In this document: positions 53,703-63,039 of the stretch, one piece after another
Layout: each line of letters starts with the position of its first letter
Position numbering within the stretch: the stretch's first letter is position 1
Source: Stieleria tagensis
GTDB taxonomy: Bacteria; Planctomycetota; Planctomycetia; Pirellulales; Pirellulaceae
Direction of reading: 5' to 3'
Assembly (NCBI RefSeq): GCF_024129865.1
Contig: NZ_JAMYFE010000044.1
Span: 62,001-126,000, forward strand
Length of the DNA stretch: 64,000 nt
The notes under the pieces: generated by a model
What the model saw: the letters and a program-made list of their open reading frames with translations, nothing else
Databases searched by the model: none
Told to the model about the DNA's origin: nothing
Made by a program: the position numbers and the translations under genes

Positions 53703-55916
53703 TTAGTTGTTTTCGCGAACATGGTCCCAGATGCGCGAGATCAACGTGCGGTCGTCTGGGATGGTGAGCCGTCCGATTTGACCCGACTGGACTTTCAAAC
53801 TGGTCAAGACGTCCAATGGTAACACTGACTGCAACTGCGGATGCACTAATGTTTGTGTGTGAGCGGCTCCAATCGACTGAACGGCTAACGGTCCTCCCAC
53901 GGTCGCGGCCAGGGCGGGGTGAGGAATCTGGCGACTCGCCGACGGCTGGACATCGACCAGCGGGGTTTCAATTGCCACACCGCCACGCAGCCGGATATTG
54001 GCTGTGTGCCCACCCAACGCTGCCGTTTGGTAGGCCAACAGATTGTCTTCGGCCACCAACGCCAACAACTCTTTTTCCTGCGGATCCGACACTCGCAATA
54101 GTTCTTGACCGCCCGCGACGTAGCTGCCCAACAGTCGATCGGTCGCGGGACTGGTGATCCGCCCGTCACGTTGGGCAATGATTCGTAGACTTTCGATCTG
54201 CTGTTCTAGCTCGGCTAATTTGCGATCAAGACTATCGGCCTGATCTTGTGCGATCCGCGACACCGCAATCTCGCCACGCCGACGATGCTGGATGGCTTTG
54301 GCCAATGCCACCTCGCGCTGGTCCAACCACTGTTCGCGGGTGATGATCAATTCTGGTTGATCCAGTTCCATCAATAGTGTTCCACGTCTGACTCGGTCGC
54401 CACAACGGACAAACACGCCGCTGACAAAGGCGGCAACGGGAGCGCGGGCGATTTGTTCGTCTTGGTAACGAACCACGACAGGCACACGCCTGGAAAAGGG
54501 TGACGTGTGCAAACAGGCAAACTGGACCGCCATGCAGATTAGGCTGCTATAGGCGATCAATCGACGTTGATAGACGTTCAGAATCCAGCCTTCGGGCGGC
54601 TGAATGGTCCAAATCTTGTGTGCCCAGCGCACCAGCGGCAGCAGCCCCCACAGCAACGCGGCGACCACAGCGATGACGATCCCCAAACCTTTGGCCCAGC
54701 TGGTAATCGCAATCACCAATCCGGTCATCCAAACGATCTGAAAAATCACCGAGCAAAACGCATGCAACAGGGCTGCATCACGTCGCCAGCCGGCCAATGC
54801 ACTGGCTGGGATCGGCAGCCCGAACAACACCCGTTCGATCACAGCGATCAGTCGACGGCGTCCCTGGGCACGCAGGTTCGGGATCTCCAACAGATCGCTT
54901 AGCACGTAGTAGCCGTCCAAACGCAACAACGGGTTGGCGTTGACCAACAATGTTGCGGGCCCGGCGACCAAAAAAATCTGTGCCGCTAAATGTTTGGTCA
55001 TGCCGATCGGGCTGAGCCACCAGACCCAAGCCGCGATCGCGCCGATTCCCAATTCCAGATAAACACCGGCCAACGCGATTTGAATCCGATCGCGGCGGCG
55101 AATCAATTTCCAAGCATCGGTAACGTCAACGTAGGCCAGGGGCGCAAATAGAAAGAACATGATTCCCATCGGGCCGACACGCACACCATGCCGCTTTGCG
55201 CAAATCGCGTGCCCACATTCGTGCACGACTTTCAACAGGCACCAGATCACCGCCAGCACGATCCACATTTGCTGGTCAAAAACCCGACGGATCTCACTGG
55301 AAAATAAATCCGCATGGTCCCAAACGATTGCGATGCCGCTGGCAACCAGCACGGTCCAAACCAACATCGCCAACCGTGAGAATAAAACGCTGCAACTAGG
55401 CAACAGTCGTGTTGCCACTCGATCGCCATCGACCAAAGGCAGTCGCTGTGACAGCAGACCACTGCCGAAGCGGATCCATCGACTAATCAACGACGGTTGA
55501 CCGGTGCCAGTTACCCGCTGCTGCGGCTCGGCGGGTAAACAGTCCGCTTGCTCCACCACAGCATTCGTAGCGTCGTCGTCGGTTGGCGCATCATCAGCCA
55601 CCAAGACCGCCGCCAGATGGTGTTTGGTCAATTCTTGGGCAAATGCCAGCACATCGGTCGCCGTCCAGTGGCCGCCATCACGTTCAAGCTGTCGATGGAT
55701 TTCAGCCAAACTGCGGTGGCCATCCATCCATTGGATGCAATGAAATTCCTGGGGTCCGAATCGGTAAAACCGACCGGTTCGCGGATCCTTGGCGACGTAC
55801 CCGACCGTGGCGCCGCTACCACTGGCGGTGAATTCCAGCGTTGCTTCGCCGACGACGATGGTCGCCATCGGATCTGTGCCGGTCGGTTGCGATTCGAGAT
55901 GACTAGGATCGATCAT
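53703..55916 (-). CDS. PqqD-like / M50 site-2 protease / HlyD adaptor fusion
   Basis: About 737 residues. Residues 20-105 look like the PqqD peptide-chaperone winged helix (DPRTGRFYRFGPQEFHCIQWMDGHRSLAEI). Residues 185-450 are a multi-pass M50 metalloprotease: VVHECGHAICAKRHG (HExxH) and NANPLLRLDGYYVLSD (NxxPxxxxDG). Residues 480-737 form a HlyD-like coiled-coil/lipoyl adaptor (VRCGDRVRRGTLLMELDQPELI). This arrangement is found next to HlyD and TolC genes and suggests a membrane exporter whose substrate may be a peptide or modified peptide. It is last in the exporter operon, 9 bases after the HlyD gene. Confidence 0.88.
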   Translation of the reverse strand: MIDPSHLESQPTGTDPMATIVVGEATLEFTASGSGATVGYVAKDPRTGRFYRFGPQEFHCIQWMDGHRSLAEIHRQLERDGGHWTATDVLAFAQELTKHHLAAVLVADDAPTDDDATNAVVEQADCLPAEPQQRVTGTGQPSLISRWIRFGSGLLSQRLPLVDGDRVATRLLPSCSVLFSRLAMLVWTVLVASGIAIVWDHADLFSSEIRRVFDQQMWIVLAVIWCLLKVVHECGHAICAKRHGVRVGPMGIMFFLFAPLAYVDVTDAWKLIRRRDRIQIALAGVYLELGIGAIAAWVWWLSPIGMTKHLAAQIFLVAGPATLLVNANPLLRLDGYYVLSDLLEIPNLRAQGRRRLIAVIERVLFGLPIPASALAGWRRDAALLHAFCSVIFQIVWMTGLVIAITSWAKGLGIVIAVVAALLWGLLPLVRWAHKIWTIQPPEGWILNVYQRRLIAYSSLICMAVQFACLHTSPFSRRVPVVVRYQDEQIARAPVAAFVSGVFVRCGDRVRRGTLLMELDQPELIITREQWLDQREVALAKAIQHRRRGEIAVSRIAQDQADSLDRKLAELEQQIESLRIIAQRDGRITSPATDRLLGSYVAGGQELLRVSDPQEKELLALVAEDNLLAYQTAALGGHTANIRLRGGVAIETPLVDVQPSASRQIPHPALAATVGGPLAVQSIGAAHTQTLVHPQLQSVLPLDVLTSLKVQSGQIGRLTIPDDRTLISRIWDHVRENN

Positions 55917-55925
55917 GTTGCGCCA

Positions 55926-57362
55926 CTAGTACCCAACCCACCACAGAGTTTTTTCCCATCCGCTGCGCAATATCGACCAAACCCACGGACGCAGTGGACC
56001 ATAGGCGATCGCATCGCCACGCATTCCGGGCCGCAGAGAACCAGCGGGATTGTTAACATTGATCTGGGCGACAAACACATTCTGGTCGTCCCGCAATTCA
56101 GCCGCCGGATAGATGCCGTTGATCGGTAACTCGATCACTTCGCCGTCACCGGCGGCCAACCGCACGCGCGCCAGCGTACCTTTATCGACATAGCCGATTT
56201 CGTATTCGGGGATTTCCAGTTCGATCACCATCTGATCCAGCGGCGCGACCTCCACAATCGATTGCCCCATTTCCAACGGCGCGCCGATCGAGCGATTGAG
56301 ATCGCCGGAAACAACGACCCCGTCGATCGGGCTGGTGACCGTCAGCCGTTCCAGCCGATCGGTCAGTAGATCACGTTGGCGGCTCAGTTCACGCGTTCGC
56401 AGTTGCGCCTGCTGGGCTTCTGCGACGCGTCCGGCGACCATCGCAATGTCGCGTTCTTTTTGGACTTGGGCGATCTGTGCATCGATCGACTCCCGTTCCA
56501 ATCGCAACGGGCGGCCATCCAATTCGATCAGTGCGTCACCGGATTCAACGGAATCGCCGGGATGGACATGGGCCGATTCCAAGGTGGCTGCGAACGGCAC
56601 CGCGACGACCCGCGATTGACTGGGGCGAACCACAGAGGTGCAGCGGACGCGATAGGACACGGGCCAAATGACAACCAGGACCAGAAACAAACTTGCCAAC
56701 GTCGCATAGACACGCGTGCTGGCGCCATAATTGGAAATCCAACGCGACAGTTGAAAGAACAGACCACCACTGCGCTGCCACAGAACCGCGCGCAATGCCG
56801 GCAGCCCGCGACGCAGCCAAATGCGATCGCTATGCGTCAGATCAACGCCATCAATCCACAACACACAGCGGCCCAGTCCGTGTTCGTCATCGATGTTCAA
56901 CCGGAGCGGTCCGATTTGACCATCCAACGACTGTGGCGCCGGATCACCCGGTAAAGCAGGCCGAGTCGGTAGCGGCGCAGCGTCTTCGTCCCAACCCGCC
57001 GCAGCGCTGCGGAACAGATCACTGGCCGGTCCCAGCCATCCCAATTGACTATCAAAGAAACGTCTTAGACGCGTCGTGCCTAATCCACACCGCACCTTGC
57101 TGGCGGGGAACTCAACGGTCAGCTGTTTGACCAATGCGACCACCGCATCCTGGCGATTGCCGGACCGCGCGACGGATTCCACCAATGTCAACGCCTTGGC
57201 CCAGTCCGTCTGGGCAATTCCCTGAGGCCGTTGCTGAGGATCTCGCCGCGCTTTCGCAGTGCCGCGTGGCGCGCGCGAAACGGCCTTCACCGGAGTGCTT
57301 GCATCGGCGGTTGCCCCAATGGGTCGGGCAGAATTCGATTCAGGCAGATTTCTCTGGCTCAT
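55926..57362 (-). CDS. HlyD-family membrane fusion protein with N-terminal GAF-like region
   Basis: About 478 residues. Residues 55-205 may be a GAF-like domain (NRQDAVVALVKQLTVEFPASKVRCGLG). One membrane helix follows (ATLASLFLVLVVIWPVSY), then the adaptor: lipoyl half RVVAVPFAATLESAHVHPGDSVESGDALIELDGR, a coiled coil, and SPIDGVVVSGDLNRSIGAPLEMGQ, ending in a beta barrel. The frame extends to 57482, but the ATG at 57362 overlaps the upstream stop by four bases (ATGA) and gives a sensible N-terminus. Part of the four-gene exporter operon. Confidence 0.85.
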   Translation of the reverse strand: MSQRNLPESNSARPIGATADASTPVKAVSRAPRGTAKARRDPQQRPQGIAQTDWAKALTLVESVARSGNRQDAVVALVKQLTVEFPASKVRCGLGTTRLRRFFDSQLGWLGPASDLFRSAAAGWDEDAAPLPTRPALPGDPAPQSLDGQIGPLRLNIDDEHGLGRCVLWIDGVDLTHSDRIWLRRGLPALRAVLWQRSGGLFFQLSRWISNYGASTRVYATLASLFLVLVVIWPVSYRVRCTSVVRPSQSRVVAVPFAATLESAHVHPGDSVESGDALIELDGRPLRLERESIDAQIAQVQKERDIAMVAGRVAEAQQAQLRTRELSRQRDLLTDRLERLTVTSPIDGVVVSGDLNRSIGAPLEMGQSIVEVAPLDQMVIELEIPEYEIGYVDKGTLARVRLAAGDGEVIELPINGIYPAAELRDDQNVFVAQINVNNPAGSLRPGMRGDAIAYGPLRPWVWSILRSGWEKTLWWVGY

Positions 57363-58348
57363 TGGACCGCCGTTTCCCATGGAGATTTTATCGGGACAGT
57401 CCGTTTGACCATCGACGGCGAAGGCATGCGACGAGGCATTCGCTTGGCGGCAGCCTGTGTTTGATCGGGTTTCATTTGGCAACGGTCGCCAGCACGCAAT
57501 TGCCCGTTGGGATTTTCAATCAACACTTTCACTTTGATCGTACCGCTTTCCCCATCGATGTCCGGTGCGATCGAGTCGACCGTCGCGGAGACACTTTTCG
57601 AGGCGCTCATCAGAAAAACGGATACCTTGCCGCCGACTTGAAACACCGCGATGTCTTCGACGGGAACATTGAACACGCCATACAACTGATCGAGCACGAC
57701 CAGCCGAATCACAGCCGGATCAGCCGGGGTGATGTATTCCCCGGGAGCTCGGAAAATTTCTGCGACCACCCCCTCCATGGGCGCTCGGATTTTGCGCCGC
57801 TGCAATTGCAATTGATAGCGAGACAGTTCCAGACCGCGGAGTTTGTCTTGTTCCTTGGCCGACAACTCGCGTGCCATAGCAATTTCCCAATCGGCCAACG
57901 CGCGTTTGAGCTCGTCCGGCCGAGCCACCTGTCGGTCGGCAAGCGTTTGCAACTGGTCCAATCGCAATTTCATCAAACGGGTTTCGGCTTGCGCGGCGTC
58001 GATTTCACCATGCATCTGCGCTCGCCACTGGGCGGTCGCGACCGCTTCAATCTGCATGCCGTCTTCCAATTTCGCGATCACGTCGCCACTGGCCACACGG
58101 TCGCCTACCGAAACATTGACTTCCTCGAGTCGCCCGATCTCTGTCGCTGCGACCAAGACGTCATACTTTGGCGTCGTAAATCCTTCGAAGTCCATTGAAA
58201 CGGTGGTTCGATGCAGTCGCGAGGTTGATGACGTGGGCGCGCGATCCTGGGCCGACAGCAATGTCGGAGTGGAAAGCAGCACGCAAATCGCCCATTGCAG
58301 TAGCCCAGGTCGTCGCCGCATCATCGTCAGTTGGTTTGGAGTCATCAT
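57359..58348 (-). CDS. Efflux periplasmic adaptor (HlyD/RND type)
   Basis: About 329 residues. A signal peptide (ends near LLSAQDR) precedes the adaptor: GRLEEVNVSVGDRVASGDVIAKLEDG (first lipoyl half), a long coiled coil rich in Ala/Leu/Arg, RAPMEGVVAEIFRAPGEYITPADP (second half), and a beta barrel with GTIKVKVLIENPNGQLRAG. It would bridge the inner-membrane component and the TolC-type outer-membrane protein. Starts and stops overlap its neighbours by four bases on both sides. Confidence 0.9.
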   Translation of the reverse strand: MMTPNQLTMMRRRPGLLQWAICVLLSTPTLLSAQDRAPTSSTSRLHRTTVSMDFEGFTTPKYDVLVAATEIGRLEEVNVSVGDRVASGDVIAKLEDGMQIEAVATAQWRAQMHGEIDAAQAETRLMKLRLDQLQTLADRQVARPDELKRALADWEIAMARELSAKEQDKLRGLELSRYQLQLQRRKIRAPMEGVVAEIFRAPGEYITPADPAVIRLVVLDQLYGVFNVPVEDIAVFQVGGKVSVFLMSASKSVSATVDSIAPDIDGESGTIKVKVLIENPNGQLRAGDRCQMKPDQTQAAAKRMPRRMPSPSMVKRTVPIKSPWETAVQ

Positions 58349-60108
58349 TTTGCTGGCTCGGCCGCCTCAATTTCCTGGTCGACTTGGCTCATTTGTAAAA
58401 AATCAACGTCGCCACTGCACTTCGATTGAGTCGGCTGGACGCCTTCGTTGATCAACAACGTTCCCATCGCGCGCTGCAACGCAACCAACGCGATCATGTA
58501 GGCGGATTCCACCGCGGCCATATCTTGCTCGGCATCGGTGCGGCGTCGCTGGGCGTCCAACAAGTTTTCCAACTTGATGCCGACTCGTGACCCGTCACCA
58601 CCAGCGATTTCCCATTGAACCGTCAAGATGTTTTCTTCGACAATTGCCGTTGATAGTACTTTTCGTTTGCTAACTTGTTGCAGGCCGTAGCGACGGATGT
58701 CGATCAACGCCGTTTCGACTTCGAACTGAGTCTGTTTGATGACCTCTCGCAACTGTTCACTGCGCTGGCGATAGCGCATCAGCGCCTCCTGGTGCTGGGC
58801 GCGAAACGCACGTCGGCCGCGTGGCAGTTCAAATTCCAGACCCGTTGAAACACCAGGGGTTTGTTCAAATTGTTGCACCAGCGAACGACCAACTTGGCTG
58901 GCCCCATTTAATTGCGCCAAATAGCCGTTAAAGACCCAATTCAGTTGCGGTTCCAGTTCGGCGCGAGTGACCTGTAGCTCCAACGCAGAAATCGCCATCG
59001 CATGTGTCGCCGCGCGAACCTCGGGTCGGTTCTGCAGCGCCTGGGAGACCGCATCGCGCAATTGCCATTGGGACTCGGGGATCGTCGGCGCATTTGCCGG
59101 AATCAATTCTAAATCGCGTTCCGCACCCAGCAGTGTGTCGCTGCCGACCAAGACAGCCAGTCGGGTTTGCTGTTTCATTAGCTCGGCGTCTAAATCAATC
59201 ACCTGGTCGGATCGTCGGGCGACCCGTTGCCTAGCCTTGGCGATTTCGATCCGCGTCGCATCAAATCCCTGTCGACCGCTGAGCAGGGCTTCGATTCGTT
59301 CGCTGCGTGCGACAAGCGCGCGCTGCTGCGTGAGTTGGGCGCGCAATTGGTACAGTTGCCAATAGGCGACGATCACATCCGCAATTCGCTGTTCCACCTC
59401 GCCTCGCATTTCCTGCCACGCGACTTGGCTTTCAATCTGGGCCTGTGTGACAAGACGCTCGTTGTAGTATTTGCCACCGCGGGACAGCAACGGTTTGTTC
59501 AAATTCAAACTCAGTCTGGCGTTGCCCTGGTTGCGAGGCAAAAAGAACGAACTGTTGCTGTCTAACAAACCAAATTGTTGTTGCAGTTCGATCTCCGTGC
59601 CGCGGCGGGTTTTCCGGCGGACACCGGCATTGAAGTTCAAGGATTCTTCCAGCAGGCGATCCGCACCACCGGTGGTCAGAGTGTTGCCGACCGGGTCATT
59701 GGTTGCCCCCAGATGGCTGCCCAACAACATCGTCGAATCAAAAGCGGCGTCTTGTTGCACGATCCGTTGGTAGGTAGCACTGGTTTGAAACGCCACCCCC
59801 AAAATGCGTGGGCTGTTGGCGAGTGTGTCCAACAATACGGTTTGCAAATCAAAACGAACCCAGCGGTCGCGGTCGAGCACCGGCCCGGCAACCGGTCCCA
59901 CCCACCAATCCGTGGCAGTGCCCTGGCTGTTCATCGCCGGACCCGGCAACAGGGCGTATCCGGCGGGAGCAGGGTCTGTGGAGAGGACGCGCGGTGGCGA
60001 ATCAGGGTCACCGATCGGCGAATCAGCCAGCGCGCAGCGGCCGGCGATGACGTAACACGCCACCGTCACCGTCAGCCACCAGTTCGATCGACTCGCCTTG
60101 CCCGACAT
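58345..60108 (-). CDS. TolC-family outer-membrane efflux protein
   Basis: About 587 residues. A signal peptide (ends near CALADSP) is followed by two repeated halves of long helices and beta strands, typical of TolC: NAGVRRKTRRGTEIELQQQFG, LSLNLNKPLLSRGGKYYNERLVTQAQIES, and in the second half QNRPEVRAATHAMAISALELQVTRAELEPQLNWVFNGYLAQ. It would form the outer-membrane channel of the four-gene exporter. It is the first gene of the operon; upstream are about 480 bases shared with the divergent GGDEF gene. Confidence 0.92.
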   Translation of the reverse strand: MSGKASRSNWWLTVTVACYVIAGRCALADSPIGDPDSPPRVLSTDPAPAGYALLPGPAMNSQGTATDWWVGPVAGPVLDRDRWVRFDLQTVLLDTLANSPRILGVAFQTSATYQRIVQQDAAFDSTMLLGSHLGATNDPVGNTLTTGGADRLLEESLNFNAGVRRKTRRGTEIELQQQFGLLDSNSSFFLPRNQGNARLSLNLNKPLLSRGGKYYNERLVTQAQIESQVAWQEMRGEVEQRIADVIVAYWQLYQLRAQLTQQRALVARSERIEALLSGRQGFDATRIEIAKARQRVARRSDQVIDLDAELMKQQTRLAVLVGSDTLLGAERDLELIPANAPTIPESQWQLRDAVSQALQNRPEVRAATHAMAISALELQVTRAELEPQLNWVFNGYLAQLNGASQVGRSLVQQFEQTPGVSTGLEFELPRGRRAFRAQHQEALMRYRQRSEQLREVIKQTQFEVETALIDIRRYGLQQVSKRKVLSTAIVEENILTVQWEIAGGDGSRVGIKLENLLDAQRRRTDAEQDMAAVESAYMIALVALQRAMGTLLINEGVQPTQSKCSGDVDFLQMSQVDQEIEAAEPAK

Positions 60109-60585
60109 CTGCTATTGGGTCTACTCCATTTCCGCTGTTTCAACGGCACACCATCCGCCATCAGCCGCCGTCACATGGGTAGGGACGCGCGCTGTAGTTG
60201 GGATCGGACGTATCAGTCGCATCGATCGCACTGCGTACACCGAAATGGAGAGTCCAATGTGCTCAGCTGCCGAATAACCGTTAGGGCCGTCAAAGTCGAA
60301 CCAGTTCCGATGGAGTGATTCGGAACCCCCTATCACAGAGCCGACCGGGATCATGATCCGGATTTTCAGTTGGCGGACTTCTGCCAAGTCGAACTTGCCG
60401 CCGTCATGATCGGTGCGACCGGCCGTCACGGCGCGTCGAGATTTTCTTTTGTCCCCCCGCTCGGATTGCAGAGAATTCCTAACCGCAAATCTGTCAGTCG
60501 GAAGCCAAACTTTCAGCGATCGTCAGGTGCGAAATCGGGCCTGATGCAATCGTCCGCAACCTTCTGACATCACTGTGATTGCACC
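60109..60585. other. Divergent promoter region between the exporter operon and the GGDEF gene
   Basis: About 480 bases. A frame of about 100 codons on the minus strand (60121-60429) has no recognisable features, and I do not call it a gene. No clear operator or hairpin is seen. It must hold the promoters of both divergent units. Confidence 0.4.
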
Positions 60586-63039
60586 TTGGGTAGGGTCTAC
60601 TTCCAATCGATTCGGCTGGCTATCGCTCTGGTGTGCATCGGCGCCAGTTTGATTTTGGCTAGCCACTGGTTCGGGCTGATGCCGGACCTGGCCAAGATCG
60701 AAAGTGGATCGCGGCGCCGATTGAGCGAAGCGGTGGCGATCAACACCGCGGCCCATGTTCGTAAACAGCAATGGATCGACTTGCGCGCCACGATTGCAAC
60801 CCTGATCGACCGCGACAACGACTTGCTCTCAGTGGGGGTTCGCAGCATTCGCGGCGATCTGAAGGTCGACGCGGGGCATCACGATGAGATTTGGCAAAGC
60901 CTAACAACCGATGCAAACGGTATCGACGCGATCAGTGTGCCAATCACTTTGAACCGGCGACATTGGGGCGAGGTCGAATTCTGTTTTCGTGCCCCGGATC
61001 GGACGTTTATGGGGGCCATCGCCGAACACCCGTTGGTCCGTCTGTTGGCCTTCTTTTGTATCGCCGGAACCATCGCCTACACCCTGTTCGTCGGCAAGGT
61101 GATGCGCGTCTTCAGCACCACGCAAGTCGTTCCAGACCGGGTTCGCCAAGCGCTCGACACACTTGCCGAAGGCCTGCTGGTGTTGGATGAAAAGGCGCAA
61201 ATCGTGTTGGCCAACCGAGCGTTCGCGCAGACGGTCGATGTCCCCCGAGAACTGCTGGTCGAAACCGGTGCGAACGATCTGCCGTGGACCCAGGAAAACG
61301 ATTTGCCCTGTGAATACTTTCCCTGGATGACAGCGATCGACGAATCCGCCACGGTCACCGAACAGATGTTGCACCTGCGTGTGGCAGACGGCCAACGCCG
61401 AATCTTCTCCGTCAACGCAGCTCCTATCGGCGGCGGCGGCGGTTCTCGCCGCGGCGCGTTGGCGACCTTTCGTGACGTCACCCATATCGAACTGCACCGC
61501 GCCGAGCTGGAAACGATGTTGTCCCTGCTGCGTGACAGCCAAGACGAGATCGAACAGAAGAACAAGAAACTCGAAATCCTGGCCACGCAAGATGCATTGA
61601 CCGGCTGTTTGAACCGTCGCGCCTTCTTTGAAATGTTCGGACGGCTTTGGAAACAGGCCCAACAAACTCAGAAACCGCTGTCCTGTGTCATGATCGACAA
61701 CGACCACTTCAAAGCGGTCAATGACACCTACGGGCACGGCGTTGGCGACGACGTGCTGCGCGAAGTTTCACGTTTGCTGCGTGAGACCTTCAGCGGTCAT
61801 GGATTGGTCTGCCGCTATGGCGGTGAAGAATTCTGCGTCTTGTTGCCTGGCATGGACTTTGCCGATGCGTTGGAGATGGCGGAACAAACACGAATCGGTA
61901 TCGAGCAGATCCGATTTGCCGAGCCAGCCGAGTTGAAATTGACCGCCAGTCTGGGTGTGACTGAAACGCGGTTCAATGCCAACGAACCCCAAGAATTGAT
62001 CAACCAAGCCGACTTGTGCCTGTATGCGGCTAAGCGAACCGGCCGCAATTGTGTTGTTCCCTACAGCGAGAACTTCACGCAAATGGAGGCCGAGGCCGCA
62101 GCCGTTGAAGACGTCAGTTTGCCTGAAATTCCTCGCCAAGCTGTGACGGCGCTGGTAGCGTCGCTGGCCTATCGCGATGCCAATACCGCCGAACATTGTC
62201 GACGTGTGGCGGATCTGTGCGCTCGGGTGTCGAAACAATACATGGACGCCAATGATCAGTACATTCTGAGAAATGCCGCACTGTTGCACGACATCGGAAA
62301 AGTCGGCGTGGCGGACGAGATCCTGCTCAAACGTGGCAAGCTTAGCCCCGACGAGCGAGAGCAAATGGAATTGCACGACCGAATCGGTGTCGAAGTTTTG
62401 GACAGTGCGTTCGAATGCCAGGAACTGACGCTGATTGTCAAACAACGGCACGCGTTCTTTGACGGGTCCGGACGTGATCGCAATTTGCCCAGCGGTCAAG
62501 AGATTCCGATCGGGGCCCGGTTGTTGTCGATCTGTGATAGTTACGACTCCATGGTTTCCGACCAGGTCTATCGCGCCGGGTGCACGCACGATGTGGCGGT
62601 CGACGAACTACGTCGGTTCGCCGGAACGCAATTTGACCCTGAACTGGTCGAACACTTTGCCAGCGTTGTCACCCACAAACCGGAGCCCCAAATCAGCCAG
62701 CCACTCAGTGAAGCCACCCTGCAAATCCAATTCCAAGTCGAACGATTGGTCGATGCGATCAATGAACAAGATATCGATGGCGTGCGTCATCTGGCTGCCC
62801 GATTGGGACGCCATGCCCATCATTGTCAAATCGAAACGATTGCCGAGGCTGCGGATCGTATCAGCGGCCAAGCCACCGAACTAGAAATCCCTTGGCTCGA
62901 TTTGTTGCGAGAGACCGAACAACTACTCGCCATCTGTCACCAGGTCCACGCCGTGACTGAGACTGAAGTGCTGCACCCAGTGGGCCAGTCGGCTGCTAAT
63001 GACGACGATCCGCTTGGCGGTCATTTCGACGGCGATTGA
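60586..63039 (+). CDS. Membrane sensor diguanylate cyclase with degenerate HD-GYP and Hpt-like tail
   Basis: About 817 residues. TTG start; an in-frame stop just upstream excludes a longer form. Two membrane helices (near residues 8-25 and 145-165) frame a periplasmic sensor region. A PAS-like domain (residues 185-305) precedes GGDEF (330-490) with active-site GGEEF in VCRYGGEEFCVLLPG; the product-inhibition RxxD upstream is absent (SGHG). Residues 520-700 are an HD-GYP-like domain with LLHDIGKVGVADEIL, but GYP reads GRD and one of the paired His is Arg. The tail has an Hpt-like helix (VRHLAARLGRHA). It likely makes cyclic di-GMP; degradation by the HD part is doubtful. Confidence 0.88.
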   Translation: MGRVYFQSIRLAIALVCIGASLILASHWFGLMPDLAKIESGSRRRLSEAVAINTAAHVRKQQWIDLRATIATLIDRDNDLLSVGVRSIRGDLKVDAGHHDEIWQSLTTDANGIDAISVPITLNRRHWGEVEFCFRAPDRTFMGAIAEHPLVRLLAFFCIAGTIAYTLFVGKVMRVFSTTQVVPDRVRQALDTLAEGLLVLDEKAQIVLANRAFAQTVDVPRELLVETGANDLPWTQENDLPCEYFPWMTAIDESATVTEQMLHLRVADGQRRIFSVNAAPIGGGGGSRRGALATFRDVTHIELHRAELETMLSLLRDSQDEIEQKNKKLEILATQDALTGCLNRRAFFEMFGRLWKQAQQTQKPLSCVMIDNDHFKAVNDTYGHGVGDDVLREVSRLLRETFSGHGLVCRYGGEEFCVLLPGMDFADALEMAEQTRIGIEQIRFAEPAELKLTASLGVTETRFNANEPQELINQADLCLYAAKRTGRNCVVPYSENFTQMEAEAAAVEDVSLPEIPRQAVTALVASLAYRDANTAEHCRRVADLCARVSKQYMDANDQYILRNAALLHDIGKVGVADEILLKRGKLSPDEREQMELHDRIGVEVLDSAFECQELTLIVKQRHAFFDGSGRDRNLPSGQEIPIGARLLSICDSYDSMVSDQVYRAGCTHDVAVDELRRFAGTQFDPELVEHFASVVTHKPEPQISQPLSEATLQIQFQVERLVDAINEQDIDGVRHLAARLGRHAHHCQIETIAEAADRISGQATELEIPWLDLLRETEQLLAICHQVHAVTETEVLHPVGQSAANDDDPLGGHFDGD

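Noticed and set aside
60121-60429. Minus-strand frame of about 102 codons upstream of the TolC gene
   Set aside because: No recognisable motif, no ribosome binding site, and it lies in a divergent promoter region.
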